A DNA stretch of 64,000 bases from Geomonas agri (GTDB lineage: Bacteria > Desulfobacterota > Desulfuromonadia > Geobacterales > Geobacteraceae): positions 1,248,396 to 1,312,395 of the forward strand of contig NZ_JAINZO010000001.1 in NCBI RefSeq assembly GCF_020179605.1. Direction: 5' to 3'. The notes below the pieces were generated by a model. That model was not told where the DNA came from. It did not search any database and was given only the letters and a program-made list of their open reading frames with translations. Of this stretch, positions 8,669 through 20,947 are shown one piece after another (the stretch's first letter is position 1; every line of letters begins with the position of its first letter). The translations under genes were made by a program, and so were the position numbers.

Positions 8669-8796
8669 ACTGTGGTTCGAGGTCACACTATACCCTTAAC
8701 CCTGAGCTTTGGCTGGAGACTTTTTAAGTTTGACTTTGTCGCCAATACTGTTAAACCGATCTAATGTTTTTATCCCGGTTTAGCAAGGAGCGGGCG

Positions 8797-11700
8797 ATGG
8801 GAAAGGAACATTGGCTCTTTAAATGGCCGGCGCTACGCCAGTTGACTAACGGCGATCCGTCGGGACTGGGTGAGTCCGCGATGAGCGAACGGACGCGCAA
8901 CCTGAAACCGCGCATCGCGGAGGCGGACAAGGTAGTGGGGTCGGTCTGCCCATTCTGCGGCGTCGGCTGCGGCCAGAAGGTCTACGTCAAGGACGGCAAG
9001 ATCATGGACATAGAGGGAGACTACGACTCTCCCATCTCGGAGGGGTGCCTCTGTCCTAAGGGGGCAGCAACCATGCAACTCGTTACCGGGTCTCACCGGG
9101 TCATGAACGTCCTGTATCGGCGCCCCTACGGCAAGAGGTGGGAGAAGATCCCGCTCAAACAGGCGATGAACATGGTGGCTGACCGGGTCAAGCAGACCCG
9201 CGACGAAACCTGGGAGGACCAGCACGAACAGGGGCATCCGCTGCGACGCACGCTCGGTATCGCACACCTGGGCGGCGCGACCCTGGATAATGAAGAAAAC
9301 TACCTCATCAAGAAACTGTTCACCTCCCTGGGCATAATCCAGGTGGAGAACCAGGCACGCATCTGACATTCCTCCACCGTCCCCGGTCTGGGGATCTCGT
9401 TCGGCAGGGGAGGGGCAACCACCTTTCAGCAGGACCTGCAGCACTCCGATTGCATCGTCATCCAGGGCTCCAACATGGCCGAGTGCCACCCGGTGGGCTT
9501 CCGCTGGGTCATGGAGGCCAAACGTCGAGGCGCCACCATCATTCATGTCGATCCCCGTTTCACCCGTACCAGCGCCGTCGCTGACATTCACGTCCCCATC
9601 CGCCCCGGCAGCGACATCGCCTTCCTGGGAGGCCTGATCAATTACATCATCAGTAACGAGCGCTGGTTCCGGGACTACGTCATCAACTACACCAACGCTG
9701 CTGCCCTGGTTTCCGAGGACTATCAGGACACGGAGGACCTGGACGGTCTGTTCAGCGGCTGGAATGCAGAGAAGGGGCAGTACGACCCATCGTCCTGGCA
9801 GTATCGTGGCCTGGAAGTGACCCCTGCCGCCGGCCACCGCGAAATGTTCTCCGGTGAGCCGCGCGCCGAACGCGGCGCCATCGTTGCGGCGGAACAACAC
9901 GACTTCACGCTCACCGATCCGCTGTGCGTGTTCCAGATCGTGAAGAGACACTTCTCCCGCTACACGCCCGAAGTAGTGCAGGAGGCATGCGGTATCCAGC
10001 CCGAGATGTTCGAGACGGTGGCACGTGCCCTGTGCGACAACTCCGGCCGGGAACGGACCAGCGCGTTTTGCTACGCCGTCGGCTGGACCCAGCACTCAAT
10101 CGGCGTTCAATACATCCGCACCGCCGCCATTGTGCAGATGCTCTTAGGCAACATCGGCCGTCCCGGCGGCGGCATCATGGCTCTGCGCGGGCATTCCTCC
10201 ATCCAGGGATCCACTGATATCCCGACCCTGTACAACATGCTCCCCGGCTACCTCCCGATGCCCAAGGCCTCCTATGACACAGATCTAAAGAAATATCTGG
10301 AGTACAACGAGTCCGCCTCGGGGTGGTGGAGCGAGTTCCCCAAGTACATGGTTTCCCTCTTGAAGGCATGGTACGGTCCCGCTGCGACCTTGCAGAACGA
10401 CTGGTGCTACAACTACCTGCCCCATATCTCGGGCGATCACTCTCACATGGTGACGGTGGCCGCCATGGCCGACTCCAAGGTGCAGGGGTACTTCGTCATG
10501 GGAGAAAATCCGGCAGTTGGATCGATGAACTGCGCCCTGCAGCGTAAGGGGCTGCGCAACCTGAAGTGGCTCGTTGTGCGCGATTTCGCCCCCACGGAGA
10601 CCGCGGAGTTCTGGCGCAAAGCGCCCGAAATCGTCGCCGGTGACGTCAAACCGGAAGAGATCGGCACCGAAGTATTTTTCTTCCCCTGCGCCGCCCATAC
10701 CGAAAAGGACGGCACCTTCACCAACACCCAGCGTCTGTTGCAGTGGCACCACAAGGCGGTGGAGCCACCCGGCGACTGCCGCTCCGAACTGCACTTCATC
10801 TGGCATCTCGGCCGGCGGCTGAAGGAGCTGTACCGGGCCTCGTCGGAGCCCAAGGACCTTGCCCTGCGCGACTTGACCTGGGACTACCGCAGCATCGGCG
10901 CGATCGAGGAACCGGATGCCGAGGAGGTTCTCGCCGAGATTGGCGGCTACACCCTGGGGGATCACAAATATCTCTCCGGGTACAAGGAACTTAAGAACGA
11001 CGGCAGCACGGTCTGCGGCTGCTGGATCTACTGCGGTTGCTACAAAGATGGCGTCAACCAGCCAGCACGCAGAAAGCCGGCGGCTCAGCAGACCTGGGTG
11101 GCGCCGGAATGGGGCTGGGCGTGGCCAGCCAACCGGCGCATGCTCTACAACCGCGCGTCCGCTGATCTCGACGGCAAGCCGTGGTCGGAACGGAAGAAGT
11201 ACGTCTGGTGGGACCCCGAGCAGCGCAAATGGACCGGCTACGACAACCCTGACTTCATCGTGGAACGTCCTCCCGACTATCGCCCGGGCCCCGACGCCAA
11301 GGGGATCGACACCCTCTCCGGCATCGATCCTTTCATCATGCAGGCGGAGGGGAAGGCGTGGCTTTACGACCCCAACGGACTTTTGGACGGTCCGCTCCCC
11401 ACCCATTACGAACCCGAGGAATCGGTGCTGAAAAACCCGCTCTACGGTCAGCAGTGCAACCCGGCGCGCATGGAGTGGGTCCGCAACGACAACCCCTACC
11501 ACAAGGCGTGGGGCGATCCCGATTATCCTTTTATCGGCACGACCTACCGCCTTACCGAACATCACACCGCCGGGGGGATGAGTCGATGGGTGCCCTGGCT
11601 GTGCGAGCTGCAACCCGAGATGTTCATCGAGGTGTCGCCGGAACTGGCACAGCTGCGTGGGCTGGAGAACGGTGGCTGGGCCACGGTAAGCACCATCCGC

Positions 11701-12063
11701 GGCGAGATCGAGGCGCGGGTGCTGGTGACCGAGCGGATGCAGCCGTTCGTGCAGCAGGGGCGGACGCTGCACACGGTAGGGCTTCCCTATCACTGGAGCT
11801 GGATCGGACGCTCCACCGGTGATGCTGCCAACGAACTCACCGCCTTCGTGGCGGACCCCAATGTCAGCATAGAGGAATCGAAGGCGTTCTCGGTCCAGGT
11901 GGTGGCAGGGAGGAAGTCCAAGAAGCGGCGTGCGGCGGCCCAGGGGCCGCTGGCACAGCGTGAGGTGTCGGGCCCAGAGCGGGACCTGCCACCGGTTCAC
12001 GAGAAGCCAGCCGGCGCACACGGGCTCCACGCAGGTAAGACGGAATTGACGGAGGAATCATGA
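8797..12063 (+). CDS. Formate dehydrogenase catalytic subunit, selenocysteine-containing
   Basis: A 1088-residue molybdopterin/tungstopterin formate dehydrogenase. An in-frame TGA at 9364-9366 encodes selenocysteine (residue 190) in the family context RI-U-HSSTVPGLGISFGRG, and the frame continues open to 12063. An N-terminal [4Fe-4S] site uses C51, C54, C58 and C86 (CPFCGVGC ... LCPKG). Start chosen at ATG 8797, with AAGGAG 6 bp upstream. No twin-arginine signal is visible, so the enzyme should face the cytoplasm, unlike E. coli FDH-N. It overlaps the iron-sulfur subunit gene by ATGA. It oxidises formate (or reduces CO2) and passes electrons to the next two subunits. Confidence 0.93.
9364..9402 (+). 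promoter_or_regulatory. Selenocysteine UGA codon and bacterial SECIS-like hairpin
   Basis: The TGA is followed by a 5-bp stem TCCCC (9380-9384) / GGGGA (9390-9394) closing the loop GGTCT. The 18-nt distance from UGA to the loop and the GGUCU apical sequence match the E. coli fdhF SECIS, the binding site of SelB. This supports read-through and not a split gene. Confidence 0.88.
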
Positions 12064-12860
12064 CCACTCCAGCTACCGGTTTCTTTACCGACACCAGCGT
12101 CTGCATCGGCTGCAAGGCATGCGAGGTCGCCTGCAAGCAGTGGAACCAACTCCCGGCTGACGGAGACTTTTTCAGCGGCCGTTCCTACGACAACACCATT
12201 CACCTGGAAGCGACCACGTGGCGCCATGTCGCGTTCATCGAGCGCCAACAGCGGCTCTCTGGACAGAGCACGTCGCGACCATTCTCCTGGCTTCTCATGT
12301 CCGACGTCTGCAAACACTGCGAACGTGCCGGCTGCCTGGAGGCATGCCCAACCGGCGCCATCGTGCGCACGGAGTTCGACACCGTCTATGTCCAACCGGA
12401 TGTCTGCAACGGCTGCGGCTACTGCGTGGTTTGCTGCCCCTTCGGCGTCATCAATCGCCGCGAGGACGACGGTCGGGCCTGGAAGTGCACGCTCTGTTAC
12501 GACCGCCAGAAAGAGGGCATCGAGCCCGCTTGCGCCAAGACATGTCCGACCGATTCGATAACCTTCGGGAAGCTGGATGACTTGAAGGAGATCGCCCTTG
12601 CCCGTTTGCAGGAGCTGCACCGGCGCGGGGTGACCGAGGCGTGGCTGTACGGGATGGGTGGGCGTGACCAGCCGGGCACGGAGGGACTGCACGCCTTCTT
12701 CCTGTTGCTGGATCGACCCGAGGCTTATAACTTGCCGCCCGATCCTTACGTCCCGACCAAGGGAGTGGCAGGGGCGTGGGGCGTCATGGCGTTGGCAGCA
12801 GCGGGGATGGCGGCTGCGGCACTGGCCGCCGCCCATGGCAGGGGAGGGGACCGGAAATGA
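12060..12860 (+). CDS. Formate dehydrogenase iron-sulfur subunit
   Basis: A 266-residue ferredoxin-like subunit with four cysteine clusters for [4Fe-4S] centres: CIGCKACEVAC (about residues 15-25), CKHCERAGCLEACP, CNGCGYCVVCCPFG, and CTLCYDRQKEG ... CAKTCP. A hydrophobic, Ala-rich segment near residues 240-260 probably anchors it to the membrane, as in FdnH-type subunits. It overlaps the catalytic subunit and the downstream NrfD-like gene by 4 bp each (ATGA), so the three are translationally coupled. It transfers electrons from the active site to the membrane subunit. Confidence 0.93.
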   Translation: MTTPATGFFTDTSVCIGCKACEVACKQWNQLPADGDFFSGRSYDNTIHLEATTWRHVAFIERQQRLSGQSTSRPFSWLLMSDVCKHCERAGCLEACPTGAIVRTEFDTVYVQPDVCNGCGYCVVCCPFGVINRREDDGRAWKCTLCYDRQKEGIEPACAKTCPTDSITFGKLDDLKEIALARLQELHRRGVTEAWLYGMGGRDQPGTEGLHAFFLLLDRPEAYNLPPDPYVPTKGVAGAWGVMALAAAGMAAAALAAAHGRGGDRK

Positions 12861-13882
12861 GCCTGGCACAGAGAAGGTTGCACGTAGGAAGGGAGATGAG
12901 TCCGGAACTCGCGCTGCAGATAGGCGAGGGGGCCGCACAGCAGGTAAAGCGTCCTGAACCGGATGCCGGAGGCATCGTGCCGTTGTGGCGGCAAGTTCCG
13001 TCGCAGCACCGCACCGACCAGAACTACTACGGGCTGGCACTGATCAAGGAGCCGGTGTGGATCTGGTCGGTGCCGGCGTACTTCTACGTCGGCGGGGTGG
13101 CTGGAGGGAGCGCCATGCTGGCCGCGGCGTTGCACGGCAAGAAGCGCCTGCGCAGGTTGGCGGCCTGGTGCCGTCTGCTGGCCTTTGCCGGCACCACGGT
13201 CGGTCCGGCACTGCTCACCTACGACCTGGGCAAGATGAGCCGGTTCCTGAACATGCTGCGCGTTTTGCGCCCCAGCTCTCCCATGAGTGTCGGTTCCTGG
13301 TCGCTTGCAGGCACCGGCATGATGGCGACCCTCTCCCTGCTGCAGGGTGATCGCTCCGGTGTGGTTACCCGTTACGGCACGGCGCTGGGAGGACTCCTGG
13401 TGGCTGGTTACACCGGGGTGCTTTTGGGCAACACTGCCAACCCGCTCTGGCGCGAGCGGCGGCTGCTCCTGCCGATGCTGTTCATGTCGTCAGCGGCGGC
13501 CAGCACGGCTGGCGTGCTGCAAATGATGCCGCTGGACAAGCGTGAGGAAAAGGTGGTGCAGCGCTTCGGCATGGTCGGCAAAGCGGGCGAAGCCGCCTGC
13601 ATGGTTGCCATGCAGAGGAGCGATGCGGCGGTGCCCGAGGTAGGCGCGGCCGCAAGGGAGGGGAAGGGTGGAGTGCTGTGGACGGCGGCCAAGGCCGCAC
13701 TGGTTTCCGGTATCCTGGTGGAGTTGCTGCCGGTACGCTCACCCTTGAAGAGGAAGGTAAGTGGTGCCCTTACCACCATCGGTGCCATCTGCCTGCGCTT
13801 CGCGCTGCTGGAGGCGGGAAAGACAGCGGCGCGGGAGCCGCAGACGACCATCAATTTGCAGCGTAGCAGGATGAGGCGGTAA
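12857..13882 (+). CDS. NrfD/PsrC-family membrane subunit of formate dehydrogenase
   Basis: A 341-residue protein with about seven hydrophobic segments. The NrfD family is recognised from EPVWIWSVPAYFYVGGVAGG (about residues 65-85), the TYDLGKMSRFLNMLRV motif and GSWSLAGTGMMATLSLL. Such subunits bind quinone and need no heme, unlike the cytochrome b FdnI. The ATG at 12857 overlaps the preceding stop; an upstream in-frame ATG at 12776 lies inside the previous gene. The complex probably links formate to the quinone pool. Confidence 0.88.
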   Translation: MSLAQRRLHVGREMSPELALQIGEGAAQQVKRPEPDAGGIVPLWRQVPSQHRTDQNYYGLALIKEPVWIWSVPAYFYVGGVAGGSAMLAAALHGKKRLRRLAAWCRLLAFAGTTVGPALLTYDLGKMSRFLNMLRVLRPSSPMSVGSWSLAGTGMMATLSLLQGDRSGVVTRYGTALGGLLVAGYTGVLLGNTANPLWRERRLLLPMLFMSSAAASTAGVLQMMPLDKREEKVVQRFGMVGKAGEAACMVAMQRSDAAVPEVGAAAREGKGGVLWTAAKAALVSGILVELLPVRSPLKRKVSGALTTIGAICLRFALLEAGKTAAREPQTTINLQRSRMRR

Positions 13883-13916
13883 GGCTGGCGGACAGCGTGG
13901 TGGACAGCACACACAA

Positions 13917-13953
13917 AGAGCGCCGCAGGGAATCCTGCGGCGCTCTTCTTTAT
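13917..13953 (+). terminator. Terminator of the formate dehydrogenase operon
   Basis: A 13-bp stem AGAGCGCCGCAGG / CCTGCGGCGCTCT with loop GAAT, followed by TCTTTATT. It lies 35 bp after the NrfD-like stop. Confidence 0.85.
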
Positions 13954-13966
13954 TCCGTCTAGTCGA

Positions 13967-14083
13967 TCCCTCTCCCCTCCGGGAGAGGGTGCCCGAAGGG
14001 CGGGTGAGGGGGATGCCCAATATGAGACGTTGCCTACTGCAGCACCCTCACCCCCGGCCCCTCTCCCGAAGGGCGAGGGGAGA
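13967..14083. repeat. Palindromic GC-rich element, family A, copy 2
   Basis: It has the same left arm (GGGTGCCCGAAGGGCGGGTG) and right arm (CACCCTCACCCCCGGCCCCT ...) as 5143-5258, with an unrelated centre. It lies between two convergent transcription units. Confidence 0.8.
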
Positions 14084-14096
14084 CCGGCCACTACAG

Positions 14097-14477
14097 CTAC
14101 AGCGTCTGTTTGGCGGCCGAGACCTTGATTTCCATGACCGCCCTGGCCCAGGGGAAGGTGGCCTTGGTGGAATCGAAGTTGGGGCCGGAGTCGAGGATTG
14201 TCCCGGTACCCTCGACGAAGAACCCGGTGCCGGGGCCGTGACTTCCTTCGACTTCACGGGTGCCCAGCGTGATCAGGACCCGCGGGTTCTGGGCCAGGTT
14301 GTTCTCGGTCACGTGCATGTAGCCGACCGGCACCAGCAGTTTCCCGTCCGGGCTGATCCTCAGGTAGCTGTTCCAGGTGTTGACCATGTGCGGGCCTTCA
14401 ATGCCCTGCGTCACTATGGCCACCACGCCCTCATGCGCCATCACTTCTTTCATCTTGTCAGGAATGGGAATCATCAT
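14097..14477 (-). CDS. Pyridoxamine 5'-phosphate oxidase-like FMN-binding protein
   Basis: A 126-residue split-barrel flavoprotein of the PNPOx-like superfamily. Supporting segments are VVAIVTQGIEGPHMVNTWNS at the N-terminus, LLVPVGYMHVTENNL in the FMN-phosphate region, and the downstream PRVLITLGTREVEG. It starts at ATG 14477 with AGGAGG upstream, and is the last gene of a minus-strand unit with the VOC protein and MFS transporter. The substrate is unknown. The proteins of this group include flavin reductases and small-molecule oxidoreductases. Confidence 0.8.
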   Translation of the reverse strand: MMIPIPDKMKEVMAHEGVVAIVTQGIEGPHMVNTWNSYLRISPDGKLLVPVGYMHVTENNLAQNPRVLITLGTREVEGSHGPGTGFFVEGTGTILDSGPNFDSTKATFPWARAVMEIKVSAAKQTL

Positions 14478-14496
14478 ATAGCTCCTCCTTTGGTGG

Positions 14497-14877
14497 CTAC
14501 CACTGTCTCAGTTCGATGGGAAATCCGTCGCAATCCCGTATCTCGGCACGTTTGGAAGGTCCCAGCGCTACCGGTCCCCAACTGGGGGTGATGCCTTTGC
14601 CGGCGAGGTAGGCTAGGACGGCATCCATGTCTTCCACCTCCAGCGCCATCATCCGGTAACCGGTGCTCCAAGGCTCTGCCGCCGTTATGGTCGGATCCTT
14701 CACCCGCATCAGCTCCAGCACCGTGTCCCCCAAGGCGAGATAGGCGATTTCCTCGAGCGGCGCTGCCGCCACTGTCATTTGCTGCCGTACGGTGAAGCCG
14801 AGGACATCGGTATAAAACCGGATGGAGCGTTCGAAGTCTGCGGGAATTATCTCGATGTGATCGATTCTCTTAAACAC
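14497..14877 (-). CDS. VOC-family (glyoxalase/bleomycin-resistance fold) protein
   Basis: A 126-residue protein made of two beta-alpha-beta-beta-beta units. The metal-ligand pattern of this fold is visible: RIDHIEIIPADFERSIRFYTDVLGF at the start (His), the internal Glu in DTVLELM, and the terminal DCDGFPIEL (Glu). Start chosen at GTG 14877 with AAGGAG 8 bp upstream; an ATG farther upstream would overlap the MFS gene. The closest enzymatic model is lactoylglutathione lyase or a dioxygenase-type VOC protein, and the substrate is not determinable. Confidence 0.82.
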   Translation of the reverse strand: MFKRIDHIEIIPADFERSIRFYTDVLGFTVRQQMTVAAAPLEEIAYLALGDTVLELMRVKDPTITAAEPWSTGYRMMALEVEDMDAVLAYLAGKGITPSWGPVALGPSKRAEIRDCDGFPIELRQW

Positions 14878-14927
14878 ACTTATCTCCTTATTGCTGTATC
14901 TACTTACCGCATTATCTGCTGTGATGT

Positions 14928-16130
14928 TTACTGTGGCTCTGCTATGAGTGCCGCTTCCGTTGCTTGGTCGGGCACCCGCATCCACTGTGCCGCGATGAGC
15001 GAGATGACACCAAGCACGGTGCCGGCAATGAAAGGAATGCGGTAATCCATCATCCAGAAGTACCCGCCCAGTGCGGGCAGGAACACGGCAGCTATGTGGT
15101 TGATGGTGAAACCCACTGACATGGAGGAGGCGATGTCGGCAGGATCGGCCACCTTCTGAAAGTAGGTCCTGATTGCAACTTCGAAATTGTAGAGGATGTT
15201 GTCGAGTATGTACATCAGCATGACCAGATTTTTGGAGGTGGTGAAGGCATAGACCAGGAAGATGACGATAACGCCGGAGTACTCGATGGACGAGATGGTG
15301 CGTTCGCCGAAGTGGTTGATCGCCTTGCCGATCAGCGAGTTGAGGATGTAGGCCACCACGTTGTTGACGATGAAGAGGATGGTCATCTCGCGTACCGTGA
15401 AGTGGAACACCTGGACCAGGAGCAAAATGGAAAACACCACGAAGATCTGGCGTCGTGCGCCGGACAGGAGCGTCATAAGGTAAAAGAGCGAGTACCGGCG
15501 GCGCAGGATCATCTTCTTGCGCTGCGGCACGATGCCGGCGTGGGTGGGGTTCTGGAACAGCCCCCAGATTCCTGCTGCCAGCACCAGTGCGCCGATGGTC
15601 AGGTACATCTCGCGGTACTGCGCGATGCCGCTCAGGCAGTACACGATGATGCCGGCGACGACGCTCGATACCGCCGCGAGCGCACGCAGACGACCGAAAA
15701 TGAGTGGCGACACAGCGGTCGAGAAATATTGCAGCGTGAGTGACTGGTTGGTGCTCTCGTAGTAGTGGAAGCCGAAGCTCATGACCACGGTGGTGAAGAT
15801 GACCCAGCCGTAGGAGGGGATTAGGGCGGTGATGCCGGTCCCCAGGCCGAGTAGGACGATGGAAAGCGCAGCCAGCTTGTGTTCCCGGACCAGCAGCAGC
15901 ACGAACACCACCAAAAGCGACAAGAGCCCGGGTATCTCGCGCACCGACTGGGTTACCCCCACCTGGCTGCCGTTCAGATGCACCATCTCGGCGGCGAAGT
16001 TGTTGAAGAGAATGGTATAGCCCTGCAGGCCGATGGTAGAGGCTGCGGTAAGCACCACCAGGAAGCGCAGCATCGGGCGCTGCTCCGAGGCCAAAAGTCC
16101 GGTATCGAATTTCCCCAGTACACCTTTCAT
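14928..16130 (-). CDS. Major facilitator superfamily transporter
   Basis: A 400-residue membrane protein with 11-12 hydrophobic segments, starting at ATG 16130. A positively charged central loop (RKKMILRRRYSLFYL, about residues 204-218) separates the two six-helix halves. No strong substrate-specific motif was recognised. It leads the minus-strand unit MFS, VOC protein, PNPOx-like protein, so an export or uptake role tied to detoxification of a small carbonyl or drug-like compound is possible but unproven. Confidence 0.85.
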   Translation of the reverse strand: MKGVLGKFDTGLLASEQRPMLRFLVVLTAASTIGLQGYTILFNNFAAEMVHLNGSQVGVTQSVREIPGLLSLLVVFVLLLVREHKLAALSIVLLGLGTGITALIPSYGWVIFTTVVMSFGFHYYESTNQSLTLQYFSTAVSPLIFGRLRALAAVSSVVAGIIVYCLSGIAQYREMYLTIGALVLAAGIWGLFQNPTHAGIVPQRKKMILRRRYSLFYLMTLLSGARRQIFVVFSILLLVQVFHFTVREMTILFIVNNVVAYILNSLIGKAINHFGERTISSIEYSGVIVIFLVYAFTTSKNLVMLMYILDNILYNFEVAIRTYFQKVADPADIASSMSVGFTINHIAAVFLPALGGYFWMMDYRIPFIAGTVLGVISLIAAQWMRVPDQATEAALIAEPQ

Positions 16131-16358
16131 GAACTCTCCGGTTTCGTGTTGCGGTTCACGCGCCGGCTCCAGCCGCGCAGAGCGCTATTCTTAGCACTGA
16201 TGGCGTCGCCTGTATATACCGCTGTCTCTAATGATTAAGAGGCGGCTTGACATTAATGGGTCGCCAGCTACTTTTTATGAATGTTTTTCGGCACAGGCAC
16301 CGGCTGCGCAAGCGTATCGGCGCGGGTGACGGCTACATCAACTTGGGAGGAGGACGTC

Positions 16359-16517
16359 ATGCAAAAGTATCGCTGCACTGTTTGTGGGTACATCTACGAT
16401 CCAGAGGTCGGGGACATTGATAGTGGTGTAGCTCCGGGAACCGCTTTCGAGGACATCCCGGAGGATTGGGTCTGCCCCATCTGTGGTGTCGACAAGAGCA
16501 TGTTCGAGCCGGAATAG
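16359..16517 (+). CDS. Rubredoxin
   Basis: A 52-residue electron carrier with the two defining knuckles [12 protein letters not shown] (residues 4-15) and [12 protein letters not shown], whose four cysteines hold one iron atom. It starts at ATG 16359 behind GGAGGAGG. An upstream in-frame ATG at 16281 would add a non-homologous extension. It lies 21 bp before a pyridine-nucleotide flavoprotein that is a plausible rubredoxin or oxygen-linked partner. Confidence 0.95.
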   Translation: MQKYRCTVCGYIYDPEVGDIDSGVAPGTAFEDIPEDWVCPICGVDKSMFEPE

Positions 16518-16538
16518 GCCTCTCGGGGAGAACCGATC

Positions 16539-17873
16539 ATGAAGTGCGTGATAATCGGTGGCATAGCAGCCGGACTTTCGGCGGCGAGCCAGATCAAGCG
16601 ACAGTCACCCGAGGCTGAGGTCATCGTCCTGGAGAAAAGCGGCGACGTTTCGTACGCAGCGTGCGGCATGCCGTACAACCTCTTCTTCAGGGACCGCCCG
16701 GTGGAGAAGCTGTACGCCATGCCCCTGGTGACCATCCGCAGCGAGCGCGGCGTCGACTATCGGCTGCACCAGGAAGTGACCCGCATCGATGCGGACGGGA
16801 AGAAGGTCGAGATTACCGATCTACAGAGCGGTAAAAGCTACAGTGAAAGTTATGATTTTCTGGTGTATGCCACCGGAAACAAAGCGATCCGTCTCGATTA
16901 TCCCGGCTTCGACGATCCTGACGTCTTCTATTTTCGCACCCTGGAAGATACCCGACGCGCCAAGGAATTCCTCTACCGCACCCCTCCTTCGAAGGTGCTC
17001 CTGATTGGGGCCGGCTATACCAACCTGGAAGTTGCCGACGTCATGACCAACCTGAAACTCGCCCCGGTGATCGTCGAGAAGGCGCCGGTGATTCTCCCCT
17101 CCTTCTGCGAGGAGGTGCGCGAGAAGGTCGTGGCGAAGGCGCTGGATAAGGGGATCGAGATCTTTACCGGTGTTGATATCGAGGAGAAGTCGGGCCGGAA
17201 GGTGAAGACCTCCGCGGGGACGTTCGAGGCCGACATGGTCGTTGTGGCAGCCGGGGCAAGGCCCAACACGGCGCTCTTCGCCGCGGCCGGTGGTGAACTG
17301 GGTGTTGCCGGCGCGGTCAAGGTGGACCGCTACCTGCGCACCAACCTGGACGGTGTCTTCTCCGGCGGGGACTGCGCCGAGCACTACGTTCGGCAGTTGG
17401 GGTTGAACTCGTATTTCCCGCTGGGGCCAGCTGCCAACAAGCAGGGGCGGGTGATCGGCCACAACATCTGCAACCCCGACAAGATGACCGAGTTCTGGGG
17501 CGTCGACCAGACCGCGGTCTTCAAGTTTTTCGACTACACCGTGGCCACCACGGGGCTCAACGAACGGCAGCTGCAAACGCTGGGCAAGAACGTGGTCAAG
17601 GTTGTGGTGGACGGGCCGACCAGGGGAGAATTTCCCGGAGGCGGCACCGTCCGCATCGTGCTCCTGTGCGAGAAAGGAAGCGGTCTTCTGCTCGGTGGCC
17701 AGATGGTGGGCGAGGACGTGGTCGCCAAGCGGCTGGATATCCTGGCGACTGCCATCTACAAGAACATGACCGTGTTCGAGATCGCCGAGTTGGACCTGAG
17801 TTATTCCCCGCCTTACGCGCCGGTCTGGGACCCGGTCCTGGTCGCGGCCAACGTCGCGGTAAAAAAAGTCTGA
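16539..17873 (+). CDS. FAD-dependent pyridine nucleotide-disulfide oxidoreductase (NADH oxidase / CoA-disulfide reductase type)
   Basis: A 444-residue flavoprotein. An N-terminal FAD-binding Rossmann motif (VIIGGIAAGLSAA) is followed by the single redox cysteine C42 in SYAACGMPYNLF, the signature of NADH oxidases, CoA-disulfide and persulfide reductases. A second dinucleotide motif, LLIGAGYTNLEVADVM, lies near residue 150, and the FAD motif GVFSGGDCAEH near 270. The C-terminal dimerisation domain is complete. The gene sits between rubredoxin and aconitase with short gaps. Oxygen or peroxide defence is the likeliest role; the exact acceptor cannot be read. Confidence 0.88.
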   Translation: MKCVIIGGIAAGLSAASQIKRQSPEAEVIVLEKSGDVSYAACGMPYNLFFRDRPVEKLYAMPLVTIRSERGVDYRLHQEVTRIDADGKKVEITDLQSGKSYSESYDFLVYATGNKAIRLDYPGFDDPDVFYFRTLEDTRRAKEFLYRTPPSKVLLIGAGYTNLEVADVMTNLKLAPVIVEKAPVILPSFCEEVREKVVAKALDKGIEIFTGVDIEEKSGRKVKTSAGTFEADMVVVAAGARPNTALFAAAGGELGVAGAVKVDRYLRTNLDGVFSGGDCAEHYVRQLGLNSYFPLGPAANKQGRVIGHNICNPDKMTEFWGVDQTAVFKFFDYTVATTGLNERQLQTLGKNVVKVVVDGPTRGEFPGGGTVRIVLLCEKGSGLLLGGQMVGEDVVAKRLDILATAIYKNMTVFEIAELDLSYSPPYAPVWDPVLVAANVAVKKV

Positions 17874-17882
17874 GGAGAAGAC

Positions 17883-20696
<2,814 letters not shown>

Positions 20697-20715
20697 ACCT
20701 CGTCTGACTGTGATT

Positions 20716-20800
20716 CCCTCCTCTGGAGGGGGAGGGGCGGGGAGGGGGCTCGCCGGCAACGGTTCCCCCCCTCCCAACCTCCCCCCTCCAGGGGGAGGAG
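20716..20800. repeat. GC-rich inverted repeat, family B, copy 2
   Basis: Two inverted arms (CCTCTGGAGGGGGAGGGGCG and CCCAACCTCCCCCCTCCAGG) around a 16-bp centre. It lies 20 bp after the aconitase stop and may act as its transcription end, although no T tract follows. Confidence 0.75.
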
Positions 20801-20885
20801 TCGCCTCGGTCCCCGCCTAGTCCCTCCGCACTCGCATTCCAACCCGGAAGTCGCGCGAATGATTATTCGCCCCTACAGTTCTCAC

Positions 20886-20915
20886 TTGACCTTTAATACC
20901 CCCTGGGGGTATTGT
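20886..20915 (+). promoter_or_regulatory. csoR promoter with operator in the spacer
   Basis: TTGACC (20886-20891) and TATTGT (20910-20915) are separated by 18 bp. The spacer holds a perfect 17-bp palindrome, ATACCCCCTGGGGGTAT (20896-20912), the G/C-tract dyad typical of CsoR operators. Confidence 0.8.
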
Positions 20916-20928
20916 CGATCTAACTGGA

Positions 20929-20947
20929 GATACCCCCGTGGGGTATC
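20929..20947. promoter_or_regulatory. Second CsoR operator
   Basis: GATACCCCCGTGGGGTATC is an 8-bp perfect dyad, GATACCCC / GGGGTATC, around CGT, 33 bp downstream of the first dyad (centre to centre 34 bp) and 19 bp before the csoR start. Confidence 0.78.

Larger units (their letters stand above)
8418..8796. other. Gene-free interval with further family C copies, upstream of formate dehydrogenase
   Basis: No gene is supported here. It holds repeat copies 4 and 5 and about 130 bp of unique AT-richer leader (8669-8796) before the formate dehydrogenase start, which should contain that operon's promoter. A TTGACT at 8730-8735 is the best -35-like hexamer but has no convincing -10 partner. Confidence 0.6.

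Noticed and set aside
9364-9474. Split formate dehydrogenase gene (frame stops at TGA 9364)
   Set aside because: The frame continues in register after the TGA with family-specific sequence, and a SECIS-like hairpin follows, so this is selenocysteine and not a nonsense mutation.
12776-12856. Upstream start of the NrfD-like subunit
   Set aside because: It lies within the end of the iron-sulfur subunit gene. The ATGA overlap at 12857 is the usual coupling in this operon.
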